The position numbers and the translations under genes were made by a program. Positions 33,260 through 43,082 of a stretch of 64,000 bases of DNA are shown here, one piece after another. The stretch covers positions 1 to 64,000 of the forward strand of contig CALLKX010000053.1 in NCBI GenBank assembly GCA_938083085.1, in the 5' to 3' direction. Position 1 is the stretch's first letter. Every line of letters begins with the position of its first letter. A model generated the notes under the pieces. That model was not told the DNA's origin. It made no database searches and saw only the letters and a list, made by a program, of their open reading frames with translations. Origin of the DNA: an uncultured bacterium (GTDB lineage Bacteria > Planctomycetota > UBA1135 > GCA-002686595).

Positions 33260-35047
33260 ATGAACTGTTCTTCGCTCGCTTCCGCAGCCAGGGTCCGCCC
33301 TGCGCTGCTCTTGATCGCCCTCTCCGGCCCGGCCCTCTCGCAGGGGCCGCCGCAGAGCGAGGTGCTCCTCTCCGTGGACTGGCAGGGGCCGATCATCGGC
33401 CAGCAGACCTCCCCAAACACGCCGCAGATCACCGAAGCTGACCTGCTCATTCCCTCGGGGCCGCCGTTCCTCTCACCGCCGGCGCTGAACGTGGCGCCGG
33501 GGGTCTTCCTCTCGTCGTACGCCCAGTGTGTCGGGCACGCTCCGGGGTTTTCCTGCGGGGTGGAGGTCGACGCCTTCTCCTTTGGCCGGGACGCGCTGCT
33601 GCGGCCGGACCCGGGGTACAAGGTGGACCTGCTGTTCTCCGTCGATGAGTTCGCCACGGGGCTCGCGGCCTCGACCCTCCCGCGCAGCGTCCGCGAGGAG
33701 GCGGCGGCCTTCGAGGCGGCGGCGGACATCTTCGTGACGTCGGTGGCGACGCCCGGACCGCAGTTTGGGATCGGGGACAACACCGGGGTGCTGGACGGGA
33801 ACGGCGAGGGGGGCGGTACCCAAGGCGGGCAGCTCTTCCCCGGCATAGGGCTCACGGAGCCGCTGATCCCGTCGCTCACGGTCCCTGGGACCGGGGACAA
33901 CCTCGACGGGCTCGACGTGCGCTCGGTCGGGGGCGCACCGGGCCCGTACTTCTTCTCGCTCGAGGCTGGCTTCACGGATCCCAATCAGCCCAACGTGCCC
34001 GTCGCGGACTCGGCATCGAACCAGCTGGACCCGAATGGCAACCCGTTCCGGGGGGCCGATGTCCTCGTCCTGAATGGCCAGGGCCAGGTGCTCCCCTACG
34101 CGAGCGCGGACCTGCTCGGCCTTGACCGTGTCGGCGGCCCGGGCAGCGATGACCTGGACGCGCTGGTGATCCGTGAGAACGGGATCCCCGGCTACCAGCC
34201 CTCCCAGCAGCCCTTCGACTGGCTCCCCGGGTCGCCGGGCGGTCAGCGGGACCTGTTGCTCTTCTCCGTGCGCCGCGGCTCCGCCGTGCTCGGGCAGCTG
34301 GACAGTCGGTTCAACCTTCCCATCGGGGAGGGAGACGTGCTGGGGCCGCCGCCCCCGGGCGCCTCGGCGCCGGCCATCTACTACAGCGCCGAGGTCATGG
34401 GGCTCAACCCGGACGACGACCTCGACGCCCTGGACACGCGCGACCCGGAAGAGAAGCCGATCAAGGACTGCAACGACAACGGGGTCGAGGACGCCCTCGA
34501 CATCACGAACGGCGCCTCCATGGATATCGATGGCAATGGCATCCCGGACGAGTGCGAGGAGATCGGCAACTCGGACTGCGACTGCGATGACGCCGCCGAG
34601 TCGGCCTGCGGCAACACCGCGGGCCCCGACGAGGGCTGCCTGAACAACACGGGACAGGGAGGTCGGCTGCGCGCCACCGGCACGAGCTCGGTCTTCACGG
34701 ACAGCCTCGTGCTCCAGGCGAGTCAGCTCACGCCCAACACCTTCGGGTTCGTGGTCTTCGCGAACGGGATGTTTGGTGGCATCACGCCCCCGGGCAATAA
34801 CGGGCGGCTCTGCCTGGCTCCGGGGGTCGGGGGGATCTTCAGGATCGCCCTCGAGGCCACGGGGACCGCTGGTGCGTTCACGGTGGGGCCGGGGCTGCTC
34901 GACAGCGCCACGAGCGGGTCGAACCCCGCGACCGTGACCGTGGGCTCCACGTGGGGCTTCCAGGTCTGGTATCGCGACCTCGGCGGCTCTTGCGCGGGCG
35001 GGCTCTCCAACCTCACGAACGCCTGGACGGTGACGTTCACCCCCTGA
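33260..35047 (+). CDS. Large secreted protein, paralogue of the gene at 26409-28166, with the shared C-terminal module
   Basis: 595 residues with a signal peptide (MNCSSLASAARVRPALLLIA). Blocks shared with the paralogue include SVDWQ, CGVEVDAFSFGRD, VDLLFSVDEFATGL, YFFSLEAGF, DDLDALVIRENG and LLLFSVRRGSAVLGQLDSRF. A calcium-binding-like segment (DCNDNGVEDALDITNG, DIDGNGIPDECEE) precedes a Cys-rich linker (DCDCDDAAESACGN) and the C-terminal module ending WGFQVWYRDLGGSC. The start at 33260 is 111 bases after the kinase stop, so it could be read through from the kinase. Function unknown; probably extracellular or surface-bound. Confidence 0.8.
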   Translation: MNCSSLASAARVRPALLLIALSGPALSQGPPQSEVLLSVDWQGPIIGQQTSPNTPQITEADLLIPSGPPFLSPPALNVAPGVFLSSYAQCVGHAPGFSCGVEVDAFSFGRDALLRPDPGYKVDLLFSVDEFATGLAASTLPRSVREEAAAFEAAADIFVTSVATPGPQFGIGDNTGVLDGNGEGGGTQGGQLFPGIGLTEPLIPSLTVPGTGDNLDGLDVRSVGGAPGPYFFSLEAGFTDPNQPNVPVADSASNQLDPNGNPFRGADVLVLNGQGQVLPYASADLLGLDRVGGPGSDDLDALVIRENGIPGYQPSQQPFDWLPGSPGGQRDLLLFSVRRGSAVLGQLDSRFNLPIGEGDVLGPPPPGASAPAIYYSAEVMGLNPDDDLDALDTRDPEEKPIKDCNDNGVEDALDITNGASMDIDGNGIPDECEEIGNSDCDCDDAAESACGNTAGPDEGCLNNTGQGGRLRATGTSSVFTDSLVLQASQLTPNTFGFVVFANGMFGGITPPGNNGRLCLAPGVGGIFRIALEATGTAGAFTVGPGLLDSATSGSNPATVTVGSTWGFQVWYRDLGGSCAGGLSNLTNAWTVTFTP

Positions 35048-35449
35048 GGGGCCAGTGGCCGCGGCAGACCGGGGGGGCGTGGACCTGTAGAGGTACGGGG
35101 CGCCCCCCTCCAGCCCGGGCCTCGCCGGGCCGCAGGCGTCGCCGTTCCACGCCGAACGCTGGGTTGCCGCGTCGAGACCTCTCGTCGGGTCGAGCTCATG
35201 CCCCGCGATCAACCCGTCGACCTCGACGGCGCCGTCGAGGTCCTCTGGACCCTGACGCCGTGATGGGCGCCCGAGCCTGCACATCGTCCCGGCGCCGCTG
35301 GGTGAGGTGCCCCCGTCCATCGGGGGAATGACGGACTCTGGCGGGATGGCTCCGGGCCAGGTGCGCTTACGCTGCGGTCTCAGGCGACCCTGCGCGGCGA
35401 CGGGGGACCCGCCTGAGACCGCGGACCCCCGAAGCTCCACCCCTGAGAA
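35048..35449. other. Intergenic region with a long perfect hairpin
   Basis: 402 bases between the secreted-protein gene and the persulfide dioxygenase gene. Its main element is the 13-bp inverted repeat at 35374-35422. No coding frame is convincing. Confidence 0.5.
35374..35422 (+). promoter_or_regulatory. 13-bp perfect inverted repeat in front of the persulfide dioxygenase gene
   Basis: GCGGTCTCAGGCG (35374-35386) and CGCCTGAGACCGC (35410-35422) are exact complements with a 23-base loop, ending 27 bases before the ATG at 35450. It could be a 5'-leader hairpin, an operator with distant half-sites, or the terminator of the preceding gene (no T tract). Confidence 0.5.
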
Positions 35450-36829
35450 ATGACGATGTTGATCCACCAGTGCTATCTGAGCTGCCTCTCCCAGGCGAGC
35501 TATGTCATCGCGGATGAGAACGCCGGAGAGGCGCTCATCGTGGACCCCCGCCGGGATGTCGAGGTCTACGAGGCCTTCATGGAGGCGCACGGTCTGCGCC
35601 TCGTCGGGGTCGCGCTGACTCACTTCCACGCGGACTTCCTCGCGGGCCACCTGGAGCTGCGTTCACGGCACGGCGTCCCCATCTACCTCGGTGCGCACGC
35701 GGAGGCGGAGTTCGAGTTCAAGGCGCTGGCTGAGGGCGACGAGGTCGCGGTCGGCGACGTCCGGATCTCCGTCCTCGAGACGCCCGGGCACACGCCCGAG
35801 AGCGTGAGCTATGTGGTGCGGGAGTCGGCGGAGGCGCCGCCGCACGCGGTGCTCACGGGGGACACTCTGTTCATCGGAGACGTGGGCCGCCCCGACCTCC
35901 TCGCCTCGGTCGGGGTGACCTCAGGCGAGCTCGCCGCGATGCTCCACCGATCCCTCCACGAGAAGCTCATGGCGCTCCCCGACGAGGTGCTCGTGTACCC
36001 CGCCCATGGAGCCGGCTCCCTGTGCGGGAAGAACCTCAGCACGGACACGGTCTCCACCATCGGTGCCCAGCGGTCGGGCAACGCGGCGCTCCAGGCGCCG
36101 GACGTGAGCGCCTTCGTCGCGATGGTCACGGCGGAGCAGCCGCCTGCGCCGGCTTACTTCCTCCATGACGCGGTCCTGAACAAGCAGGAGCGTCCGCTGC
36201 TCGAGGAGGTCCGTGCGCGCTCGGCGGTCTCCTTGGGCCTCGACGATGTGCGGCAACGCGCGGCGTCTGGCGCGCTGCTGCTGGATGTGCGGCATGAGGA
36301 TGAGTTCCACCTCGGGTTCATGGCGGGCGCCATCAACGTGGGGCTCAACGGACGCTTCGCGCCTTGGGCGGGGAGCGTGATCGAGCCCGGGCGGCAAATC
36401 GTGGTCATTGGGCACGAAGGGCAGCTCGAGGAGGCCGTCGTACGTCTCGGGCGCATCGGGTACGACTCGGTCGTGGGCGTGGCCGACTGGGCGGCGCTCG
36501 ACGCCAGCCTCTCCACGCAGGAGAGGGATCAGACCGTCCGGGTGCCGGCTGATGCCGTGGTGGACCACCTGACCGTGAGCGGCGCGACGATCGTCGATGT
36601 CCGCGCGCCGGGTGAGCACCGGGCCGCGAGCTACCCCGGGTCGAGGAGCGCGCCGCTGGACCGCCTCGCGGGACTCGCAGAGGGGTGGGACCGGGGCGCT
36701 CCTCTGCTGGTGCACTGCGCGGGCGGCTATCGCTCGTCCTGCGCCGTGAGCCTCCTCCGGGGGATGGGGTTCCAGGCGGTCGCCGACCTCGAGGGGGGCT
36801 TCCACCCCGGGCTGGTGGCGGTGGTCTGA
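35450..36829 (+). CDS. Persulfide dioxygenase-like MBL-fold protein fused to two rhodanese domains
   Basis: 459 residues. The metallo-beta-lactamase part (about 1-245) has THFHADFLAGH (His58, His60, Asp62, His67), ETPGHTPES, LTGDTLFIGDVGRPDL and YPAHGAGSLCGKNLS, the pattern of ETHE1/CstB-type persulfide dioxygenases, which oxidise glutathione or CoA persulfide to sulfite using one Fe(II). Two rhodanese domains follow: the first (about 265-350) has IGHEGQ where the catalytic Cys loop should be and is inactive; the second (about 360-455) has the active loop HCAGGYRSS. This is the layout of CstB-like enzymes. Likely role: removal of sulfide-derived persulfides. It is monocistronic. Confidence 0.85.
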   Translation: MTMLIHQCYLSCLSQASYVIADENAGEALIVDPRRDVEVYEAFMEAHGLRLVGVALTHFHADFLAGHLELRSRHGVPIYLGAHAEAEFEFKALAEGDEVAVGDVRISVLETPGHTPESVSYVVRESAEAPPHAVLTGDTLFIGDVGRPDLLASVGVTSGELAAMLHRSLHEKLMALPDEVLVYPAHGAGSLCGKNLSTDTVSTIGAQRSGNAALQAPDVSAFVAMVTAEQPPAPAYFLHDAVLNKQERPLLEEVRARSAVSLGLDDVRQRAASGALLLDVRHEDEFHLGFMAGAINVGLNGRFAPWAGSVIEPGRQIVVIGHEGQLEEAVVRLGRIGYDSVVGVADWAALDASLSTQERDQTVRVPADAVVDHLTVSGATIVDVRAPGEHRAASYPGSRSAPLDRLAGLAEGWDRGAPLLVHCAGGYRSSCAVSLLRGMGFQAVADLEGGFHPGLVAVV

Positions 36830-36845
36830 GAGCGGGAGGGCGCGG

Positions 36846-38279
36846 TCAGGCGACGACCTGGCGCAGCACCCGGCCATGGACGTCCGTGAGGCGCACGTCC
36901 CGCCCGCCGTAGCGGTAGGTCAGGCGCTCGTGGTCGAGGCCGCAGAGGTGGAGCACCGTGGCCCACAGGTCGTAGACGTCGCAGGGATCCTCGACGGCGT
37001 GATAGCCAAGCTCGTCCGTGGCGCCCAGGACCGTCCCGCCCTTGATCCCGCCGCCGGCGAGGAAGACGCTGAACCCGTGGGGGTTGTGGTCTCGCCCGTC
37101 GGATCCCTGGGAGAAGGGCGTCCTGCCGAACTCGCCCGCCCAGACGATGAGGGTCTCCTCCAGGAGCCCCCGGGACCGCAGGTCCTTGATGAGGCCGGCG
37201 ATGGGCTGATCGACCTGGTAGGCCATGGCCCCGTGCCCGCGTTCCAGATCACCGTGCTGATCCCAGGGGTTGGCCGCGCCGCCCGCGCCGATGTTCTTGG
37301 TGATGCAGCTGAGCTCCACGAAGCGTACCCCGCGCTCGACGAGGCGTCGGGCGAGGAGGCACTGGCGGGCGTAGGCGGCCTTGGTGGGCTCTGGATCGTC
37401 GAGCCCGTAGAGCGCGCGGGTGGCGGCGGTCTCTCCGTCGATGGCGCAGACCTCGGGCACCGCGGCCTGCATCTGAAAGGCGGTCTCGTAGTTCCGGATG
37501 GCCGCCTCGACATCCCTGTCGGGTGAGCGCTCGAGGAACCGCGCGTCCAGCTCCGCGATCAGGTCCAGCTGCCGGCGTTGCGCCTTGGGGCCGAGGGTGG
37601 GCGCCACGTTTCGGACGGCGGGGTCGCGGTCCGCCACGAGGATCGATGCCTGGTGGTGCGCGGGCAGGAAGCCGCTGCTGAAGAGCCCCACGCCACCGTG
37701 GGGTGGCACGGCGCCGCCGGCTTGGAGCGCCACGAAGCCAGGCAGTTCCTCGCTCGCGCTCCCCAGGCCGTAGTGCAGCCACGAGCCGGCGCTCGGGTGC
37801 CCGAGGAACGGGAAGCCCGTGTGCATGAGGAAGTTGCCCTGGGCGTGCTCGTTGACGCTGCTCGTCATGGAGCGGATCACCGCGAGCTCGTCCGCCACCG
37901 TGGCGATGTGCGGGAACATCGAGCTCACCGCGAGCCCGCTCTCCCCGTGTCGGGCGAAGCGGAAGGGCGACGCCATCACGTTGCCGTTGTTGTTGAACTG
38001 GGTCCGCTGGACGGCCACCGGCATGGGCTGGCCGTGGAGGCGCTCCAGCTCGGGCTTGGGGTCGAAGGAGTCCACCTGGGACACGCCCCCGGACATGAAG
38101 CAGAAGATCACGTGCTTGGCGCCGCGGCGGGCGGCCTCGCGCTCGGCCGCGCGGCGGACGCTCGCCATGGACGTGTCGGCGGTGAGCCCGGCCAGGGCCA
38201 GCATCCCGAAGCCCGTTGAGCTCCTCTCTAGGAAGCGCCGGCGCGAGAGGGCGCGGTCGACGATGGGGTCAACGGACAT
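36846..38279 (-). CDS. Tat-exported DUF1501 protein (pair 1)
   Basis: 477 residues. [20 protein letters not shown] is a Tat signal. The DUF1501 family, related to the alkaline phosphatase/sulfatase fold, is shown by [20 protein letters not shown] near the start and [21 protein letters not shown] and [19 protein letters not shown] towards the end. The pattern of Asp/His residues suggests a metal site. The gene overlaps the upstream DUF1549/DUF1553 gene by 11 bases. Such pairs are abundant in planctomycetes and are assumed to work together, probably in handling sulfated or complex polysaccharides; no reaction is proven. Confidence 0.85.
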   Translation of the reverse strand: MSVDPIVDRALSRRRFLERSSTGFGMLALAGLTADTSMASVRRAAEREAARRGAKHVIFCFMSGGVSQVDSFDPKPELERLHGQPMPVAVQRTQFNNNGNVMASPFRFARHGESGLAVSSMFPHIATVADELAVIRSMTSSVNEHAQGNFLMHTGFPFLGHPSAGSWLHYGLGSASEELPGFVALQAGGAVPPHGGVGLFSSGFLPAHHQASILVADRDPAVRNVAPTLGPKAQRRQLDLIAELDARFLERSPDRDVEAAIRNYETAFQMQAAVPEVCAIDGETAATRALYGLDDPEPTKAAYARQCLLARRLVERGVRFVELSCITKNIGAGGAANPWDQHGDLERGHGAMAYQVDQPIAGLIKDLRSRGLLEETLIVWAGEFGRTPFSQGSDGRDHNPHGFSVFLAGGGIKGGTVLGATDELGYHAVEDPCDVYDLWATVLHLCGLDHERLTYRYGGRDVRLTDVHGRVLRQVVA

Positions 38280-41200
38280 GGATGAACTCCTTCAGGTTGA
38301 AGAGCGCGTGGGCGACGCGGGTCCAGGGCTCGTCCCGCGCGCTCGGCGGGCCGAGGGCGTCGAGGGCGGCGCGCCCGCTCGCGAGGCGGCGCTCGGCGTC
38401 GAGCAGCCGGTCCCGCTCCGCTGGCGACAGCGACGCCACGAGGTCCTCCCGGCGAACAGGGGCGCGCCCCTCGAAGGCGGCAAGCGCATCCTCCGCGGAG
38501 AACGCGTGCCCGTGGACCGCCGCGCGGAGCACCGTGCCCCGGAAGAGGCGGCCTGCCGCGGGCTCGCCGTGGCGCAGGCCGAGCAGGATGTTCCAGGCCC
38601 CCGCCCGGTATTCGGCGAGGGGCGCGGTTCGGATCGGGTGGCCCAGCGGCGCGCCGTTGCGGAAGGCGGTGACCGTCCCGTCGTCGGCGTAGCTCAGCAC
38701 CAGGTGGACGGGGTCCGCCCCGCCCGTCTCGTCCTCGCCGTCGAGGTCAGCGGTGCGCTTGAAGCTGTCCGAGCCTGGGACCCAGCGGCGAGCCCTGCGC
38801 TCCCCGAACACCAGGGCGTCGAACTGGCCCCCGTCGCGGTTCTGCACCGAGACCACGCCGCCGCCGCGCTGCCCAAGGTCGTCGAGCTGGACCCAGGCGG
38901 TCAGGGTGCGAGGGCCGAGCGGGAGTTCGATCCCCTCGGTGGAGGCGTGCCCGTCGCCGTCGAGGACCAGCCCCCGGCCTTCGAGCCGCGCGGTGCCGTG
39001 CAGGGTGAGCCGCGGCGGCGCCTCGAGGGCTCGGGGCCCCCGGGTGAAGTCCCAGGCGGCGATGGCCTTCGGGCCGCGGGCCTCGTCGCCGTCGTTGGCG
39101 GGGGCCGCGCGCGCCTCCAGCGCGGCGCGCGCCTGGCCGAGGAGGCGATTGGCGGTGGCCCGCGCGGCGGCCACGTCCTCCTCGAGCCGCGTCCGCTCGC
39201 GAGCGGTGCTCACCTCTTCGTTGGCGCAGGCCGCGAGATGGCGGAGGAGCAGCTCGCGCTCGGCGTCCGCCGGCGGGCGGCCCGTGGCGCCCTCCCACAT
39301 GCGGGACACACGCTCCGCGTTCGAGCCCGGGGCCCCCCGAGCCCGCTCCGCCCAGCGCTCGGCGAGCTTCCAGGTGAGCGGGTCGTTCAGCAGCGTGAGG
39401 GACTGGGCGGGGACCGTCGTCGCGGGCCGGGCGCCCACCGGAGCGAAGGGCACCGGCGCGTCGAAGGCGACGAGGAAGGGGTCCATCCGGTTGCGCTGTG
39501 CGCGCACGTAAACGCTGCGCCTGGTGGTGCCGGGTCCGATGCCCGCCGGGGGGCCGAACATGCGCTCGTCCAGGACGCCGGCCACCTCGACCATGGCGTC
39601 GCGGATGGACTCCGCGTCCATGCGGCGGACCGAGGCGTGAGACAGCAGGGCGTTCTCTGGGTCCTTCTCCAGGGCCTGGGGCGCGGCGTCCGCCGAACGC
39701 CTGAACGCGTCGGAGGTGACCACGTGCCGGATCAGGCCCTTCACAGACCAACCGCCACGCACAAACTCGGTGGCCAGGTGGTCGAGGAGCAGCGGATGGG
39801 TCGGGCGCGCGCCGAGGCGGCCGAAGTTGTCCGGGGTGGCGACGAGACCTCGGCCGAGCAGGTGGTGCCACACTCGATTCGCCATGACCCGCGCGGTGAG
39901 CGGGTTGGAGGGGGCTACCAGGGCGTCTGCGAGCTGGCGCCGTCCGCTGCCTTGGGCATTGAAGGGGGCCGGGTCGATGGCCTCGAGGTAGCGCCGGGGG
40001 ACCGGGCCGGTCGGGCTCCGGTGGTCGCCGCGCTCGAAGAGCGGCCAATTCTCGGCGTCTGCCTCCAGGAGTCCGGGGACGCGGGTAGGGGCGGGGATGT
40101 CCCTCTCCAGCGCGCGATAGCGCTCGATGAGCGGCGCCGCCTCCCGGAGGGCGTCGAGCTCATTGGGGAGCACCCCGTGGCGCAGGCACGCGTCGAGGAG
40201 CAACGCCTCGGCGTCCGACGACTCCGAGGCCTCCCAGCGCAGCACCACGCCGCGCAGCGCCTCCCGGGCGGCGGCGGCGGGGGACGCGTCCTCGCCCGAG
40301 GAGGCCATGAGCGCGAGGAGCGTGTCCGCGGGTCCCGGGTCGCGCGCGGGCTCCTCCCCGCGCGGGAGCAGCGCGATCTCGCGCACCCCGAACCAGCTGC
40401 GGTCGCCGCCGGTGGTCTCCACCGGGGCGTCCTGCCCCGTCACGAGCTCGACGTGGATCGAGTCGCCCGCCCAGTAGGCGAGGTCGAGGCGCTTCCAGTC
40501 CCAGCCGCCGCCGCCGATGCCGGCGGTCTGGTAGACGGTGCCCTGGCGCGGGTAGTCCTGGACCACGTGGCGGAACCGAGCGCCCTCGCCGGCGACCAGG
40601 CCCCACAGGGCGAGGTCCTCCCCGAGGTCAAGGCGTCGCGACTGCAGCACGCCCCGGTGTCGTGTCGACGTGAGGTGGGTGTAGAGCCCCTGCGGGTGAA
40701 CGCCGGTGAGCGCCTGGGTGCCCTCGACGGCGACGGTGAAGTGGCCGGCGCCGGTGGGGCCGGCCTCGAGTCCGGGACCGTGGGCGAACCAGCGCCCCGC
40801 CTCCTCAGGGTCTGTGAGGTCCCACCGCTCGGCAAAGGCGGCGGAAGTGACCGCGACCTCCTCGGGGGCTGCGGCTGCGCGGCGACGCCACTCGGGGTCT
40901 CGGGCGGCTCGCCGCACCGCGTCGAGGGGGTGCGCCTCGTCAAGCTCCTCCCCGTCGTGCAGGAGGTCCCGCTCCGGGGAGGCGTCGTCAAGGACCGCCA
41001 TCCAGTCCCGCGCCATGGCGCCGCGGACCGCGCCCATGAGCGTCTCGAGCTCCAGCTCCACGTCTGCGCCAAGGGTGGCGGCGTTGGCGTCGACGATGCC
41101 CGGGCGGCAGGACGCGAGCACGCCGAAGAGCGCCGTGTAGTCCGCCTGGCTGATGGCATCGAACTTGTGGTCGTGGCAGCGAGCGCAGGAGATGGTCTGG

Positions 41201-42276
41201 GCCTGGAAGGCCTTGCCCAGCACGTTGATCTGGTCGTCCACGAAGCGGACCTTCTCGTCGAGCGGATCCGTGGGCAGGTAGCCGTGGTAGACGAGCCGCC
41301 AGTGGGCGGTGGCGATGACCGACTCGTTCAGGCGCCCCGCTGCGTCCAGGCGGGGGTCGAGAAGGTCTCCCGCCACGTGCTCTTCCACGAATCGGTCGTA
41401 GGGGAGGTCCTCGTTGAAGGCGCGGATCAGATAGTCGCGGTAGCGGTACGCGAAGGGGATGGCTGGGTCCCCCTCGGAGCCGTGGGAGTCGGCGTACCGC
41501 ACGACGTCCATCCAGTGCCGCGCCCAGCGCTCACCGAAGTGGGGGGAGGCGAGCAGGCGATCCACGAGCCGCTCATAGGCGTCTGGTCGCGGGTCGGCCT
41601 CAAAGCGCTCGAGCTCCTCGGGCGAGGGGGGGAGCCCCGTGAGGACGAAGGCGAGGCGGCGGTGGACCTCCCGCCGGGTGGCGGGGCTGGCGGGGCGCAG
41701 CCCCTCATCGCGGAGCCGCGCCTCGACGAACCGGTCGACCGGGTGGTCGGCGCCTTTCACGTCCGGGAGCGGCGGGTCCTCCACGGGCTGGAGGCTCCAC
41801 CAGTCCATCCGGCGCTCGAGCCTTGCTTCCCAGGAGAGCAGCCGTTCGACCTCGTCGGCAGCGGGGGGCTCATCCCGCGGATCGAAGGCGCCGGCGAGGA
41901 TCCACGCCTCAAAATCCTTGAGAACCCGATCGTCGAGCTGCGCCCCTCCCTCGGGCATCTCGAGGCCCTCGAGCTCGTGCCGCATCACCTGAAGGAGCAC
42001 GCTCTCCTGGGGGGCGCCGGGACTCACGATCGGGCCGAAGAGAGACTCCTCGAGCATCGCGTCCCGGTGGTCGAGGCGGACGCCACCCTCGGCCTCGCCC
42101 GCGCTACTGTGGCACCCGTAGCAGTGCTCGACGAGCACTGGTCGGATGCGGCTCTCGAAGAACTCGACCTCGTCTGCCCTGGCTTGCCGAGCGATCGCTG
42201 TGCCTCGCAGGGCCGGGACCGCGGCAGGTGCCGGGAGGATTGAGAGGACCGGGAGGAGGAGCGCAGAGGCGAGCAT
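38269..42276 (-). CDS. Cytochrome-like PSCyt1/DUF1549/DUF1553 protein with a LamG domain (pair 1)
   Basis: 1,335 residues with a signal peptide. A c-type haem motif (CYGCH, residues 52-56) lies in the PSCyt1 domain (about 35-125). DUF1549 (PSCyt2) covers about 150-370 ([47 protein letters not shown] gives a second CxxCH). DUF1553 (PSD1) covers about 760-1,010 ([20 protein letters not shown]). A concanavalin/LamG-like domain (about 1,075-1,270: [20 protein letters not shown]) is placed C-terminally. An additional beta domain at about 500-650 probably binds ligand. The LamG addition suggests carbohydrate binding. First gene of the pair with the DUF1501 gene. Confidence 0.85.
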   Translation of the reverse strand: MLASALLLPVLSILPAPAAVPALRGTAIARQARADEVEFFESRIRPVLVEHCYGCHSSAGEAEGGVRLDHRDAMLEESLFGPIVSPGAPQESVLLQVMRHELEGLEMPEGGAQLDDRVLKDFEAWILAGAFDPRDEPPAADEVERLLSWEARLERRMDWWSLQPVEDPPLPDVKGADHPVDRFVEARLRDEGLRPASPATRREVHRRLAFVLTGLPPSPEELERFEADPRPDAYERLVDRLLASPHFGERWARHWMDVVRYADSHGSEGDPAIPFAYRYRDYLIRAFNEDLPYDRFVEEHVAGDLLDPRLDAAGRLNESVIATAHWRLVYHGYLPTDPLDEKVRFVDDQINVLGKAFQAQTISCARCHDHKFDAISQADYTALFGVLASCRPGIVDANAATLGADVELELETLMGAVRGAMARDWMAVLDDASPERDLLHDGEELDEAHPLDAVRRAARDPEWRRRAAAAPEEVAVTSAAFAERWDLTDPEEAGRWFAHGPGLEAGPTGAGHFTVAVEGTQALTGVHPQGLYTHLTSTRHRGVLQSRRLDLGEDLALWGLVAGEGARFRHVVQDYPRQGTVYQTAGIGGGGWDWKRLDLAYWAGDSIHVELVTGQDAPVETTGGDRSWFGVREIALLPRGEEPARDPGPADTLLALMASSGEDASPAAAAREALRGVVLRWEASESSDAEALLLDACLRHGVLPNELDALREAAPLIERYRALERDIPAPTRVPGLLEADAENWPLFERGDHRSPTGPVPRRYLEAIDPAPFNAQGSGRRQLADALVAPSNPLTARVMANRVWHHLLGRGLVATPDNFGRLGARPTHPLLLDHLATEFVRGGWSVKGLIRHVVTSDAFRRSADAAPQALEKDPENALLSHASVRRMDAESIRDAMVEVAGVLDERMFGPPAGIGPGTTRRSVYVRAQRNRMDPFLVAFDAPVPFAPVGARPATTVPAQSLTLLNDPLTWKLAERWAERARGAPGSNAERVSRMWEGATGRPPADAERELLLRHLAACANEEVSTARERTRLEEDVAAARATANRLLGQARAALEARAAPANDGDEARGPKAIAAWDFTRGPRALEAPPRLTLHGTARLEGRGLVLDGDGHASTEGIELPLGPRTLTAWVQLDDLGQRGGGVVSVQNRDGGQFDALVFGERRARRWVPGSDSFKRTADLDGEDETGGADPVHLVLSYADDGTVTAFRNGAPLGHPIRTAPLAEYRAGAWNILLGLRHGEPAAGRLFRGTVLRAAVHGHAFSAEDALAAFEGRAPVRREDLVASLSPAERDRLLDAERRLASGRAALDALGPPSARDEPWTRVAHALFNLKEFIHVR

Positions 42277-42393
42277 GAGGTTGCGCCGTCGGGCGCCCGC
42301 CGATCATAGGCATCGCCTCAGAATTCGCGGGCCCTCTGCTGCGCTGGGGCCCGCAGCGATGTCGAAGCCCCCTGGTGAGAGCGGGCGGGCGGC

Positions 42394-42813
42394 CTACTGG
42401 AAGGTGTAATGCAAGGCCACGCCGTGGCGAGCCTCCACCCTCGTGGACATCTGCTCGGCGTCGTGCTGGGCGGCGACCGAACGTAAGCTGACCTCGAGGT
42501 TCTTGTCGTCGACCCACTTCACCTGGATGTCGTGGAAGCTGTTCCAGGTCTTGTGCTTTCCCAGAAGCCCGTCGAGGGGGTCGAAGGTGCTGCCCACGGG
42601 TGTCACAGCCACGTTGTTGAAGACATAGCCCGCCGCGCCGCCGCCCTCGCAGTGGAAGCTCGTCGCGACCTTGGTTCCGTCCGGGCTGGCGACTTGCTGA
42701 AGGATCTCCACCGCGGGCTCCCCCTCACCGAAGTCGAGGCATGCGGTCAAGGACAGGGCGAGCCCAGCGGCCCAAGCGGCGGCTGTTCGCGTGGTGGTGA
42801 TGAAGTGCGGCAT
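42394..42813 (-). CDS. Small lipoprotein between the two DUF1501 gene pairs
   Basis: 139 residues. The signal AAAWAAGLALSLTAC ends in a lipobox (LTAC). The mature part (from LDFGEGEPAVEILQQVASPD) looks beta-rich: DGTKVATSFHCEGGGAAGYV, VKWVDDKNLEVSLRSV. It resembles small DUF5412-like or 'YfjS'-like lipoproteins with a 'spDg.....' propeller-blade start, but I do not recognise the family. It is transcribed in the direction of the first pair, with 117 bases before it. Confidence 0.6.
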   Translation of the reverse strand: MPHFITTTRTAAAWAAGLALSLTACLDFGEGEPAVEILQQVASPDGTKVATSFHCEGGGAAGYVFNNVAVTPVGSTFDPLDGLLGKHKTWNSFHDIQVKWVDDKNLEVSLRSVAAQHDAEQMSTRVEARHGVALHYTFQ

Positions 42814-42858
42814 CTCGGTGCGGGGGAAAGGTCGGCTCCAGCGGCGGTATTGCGATTT

Positions 42859-42879
42859 CAGCTCTCCATGGGAGAGCTG
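42859..42879. promoter_or_regulatory. Perfect 9-3-9 inverted repeat in the divergent promoter region
   Basis: CAGCTCTCC-ATG-GGAGAGCTG is exactly symmetrical. It lies 46 bases upstream of the lipoprotein start (42813) and 203 bases upstream of the PSCyt gene (43083). Its length and place fit an operator for a dimeric regulator; a hairpin in the lipoprotein mRNA leader is the alternative. Confidence 0.55.
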
Positions 42880-43082
42880 GGTGAGTCTTCTCGGTCGAGG
42901 TCTGTTGGTCAAGGTCGTCGGTGGGAGGGGGCCGTCTCGGGTGGCAGGGCCTCGGCTTGGCGCCCGAGGCCGGAGCGCCATCAGGTGCGATCAGGCGGAC
43001 CCCTCTTCCCGCATCGAAGCAGAGGGAATCTCGGCGGAGGAGCCCTGTGGGGAATCAGCGCTTCGTTGTTACGTTGGTAGAA

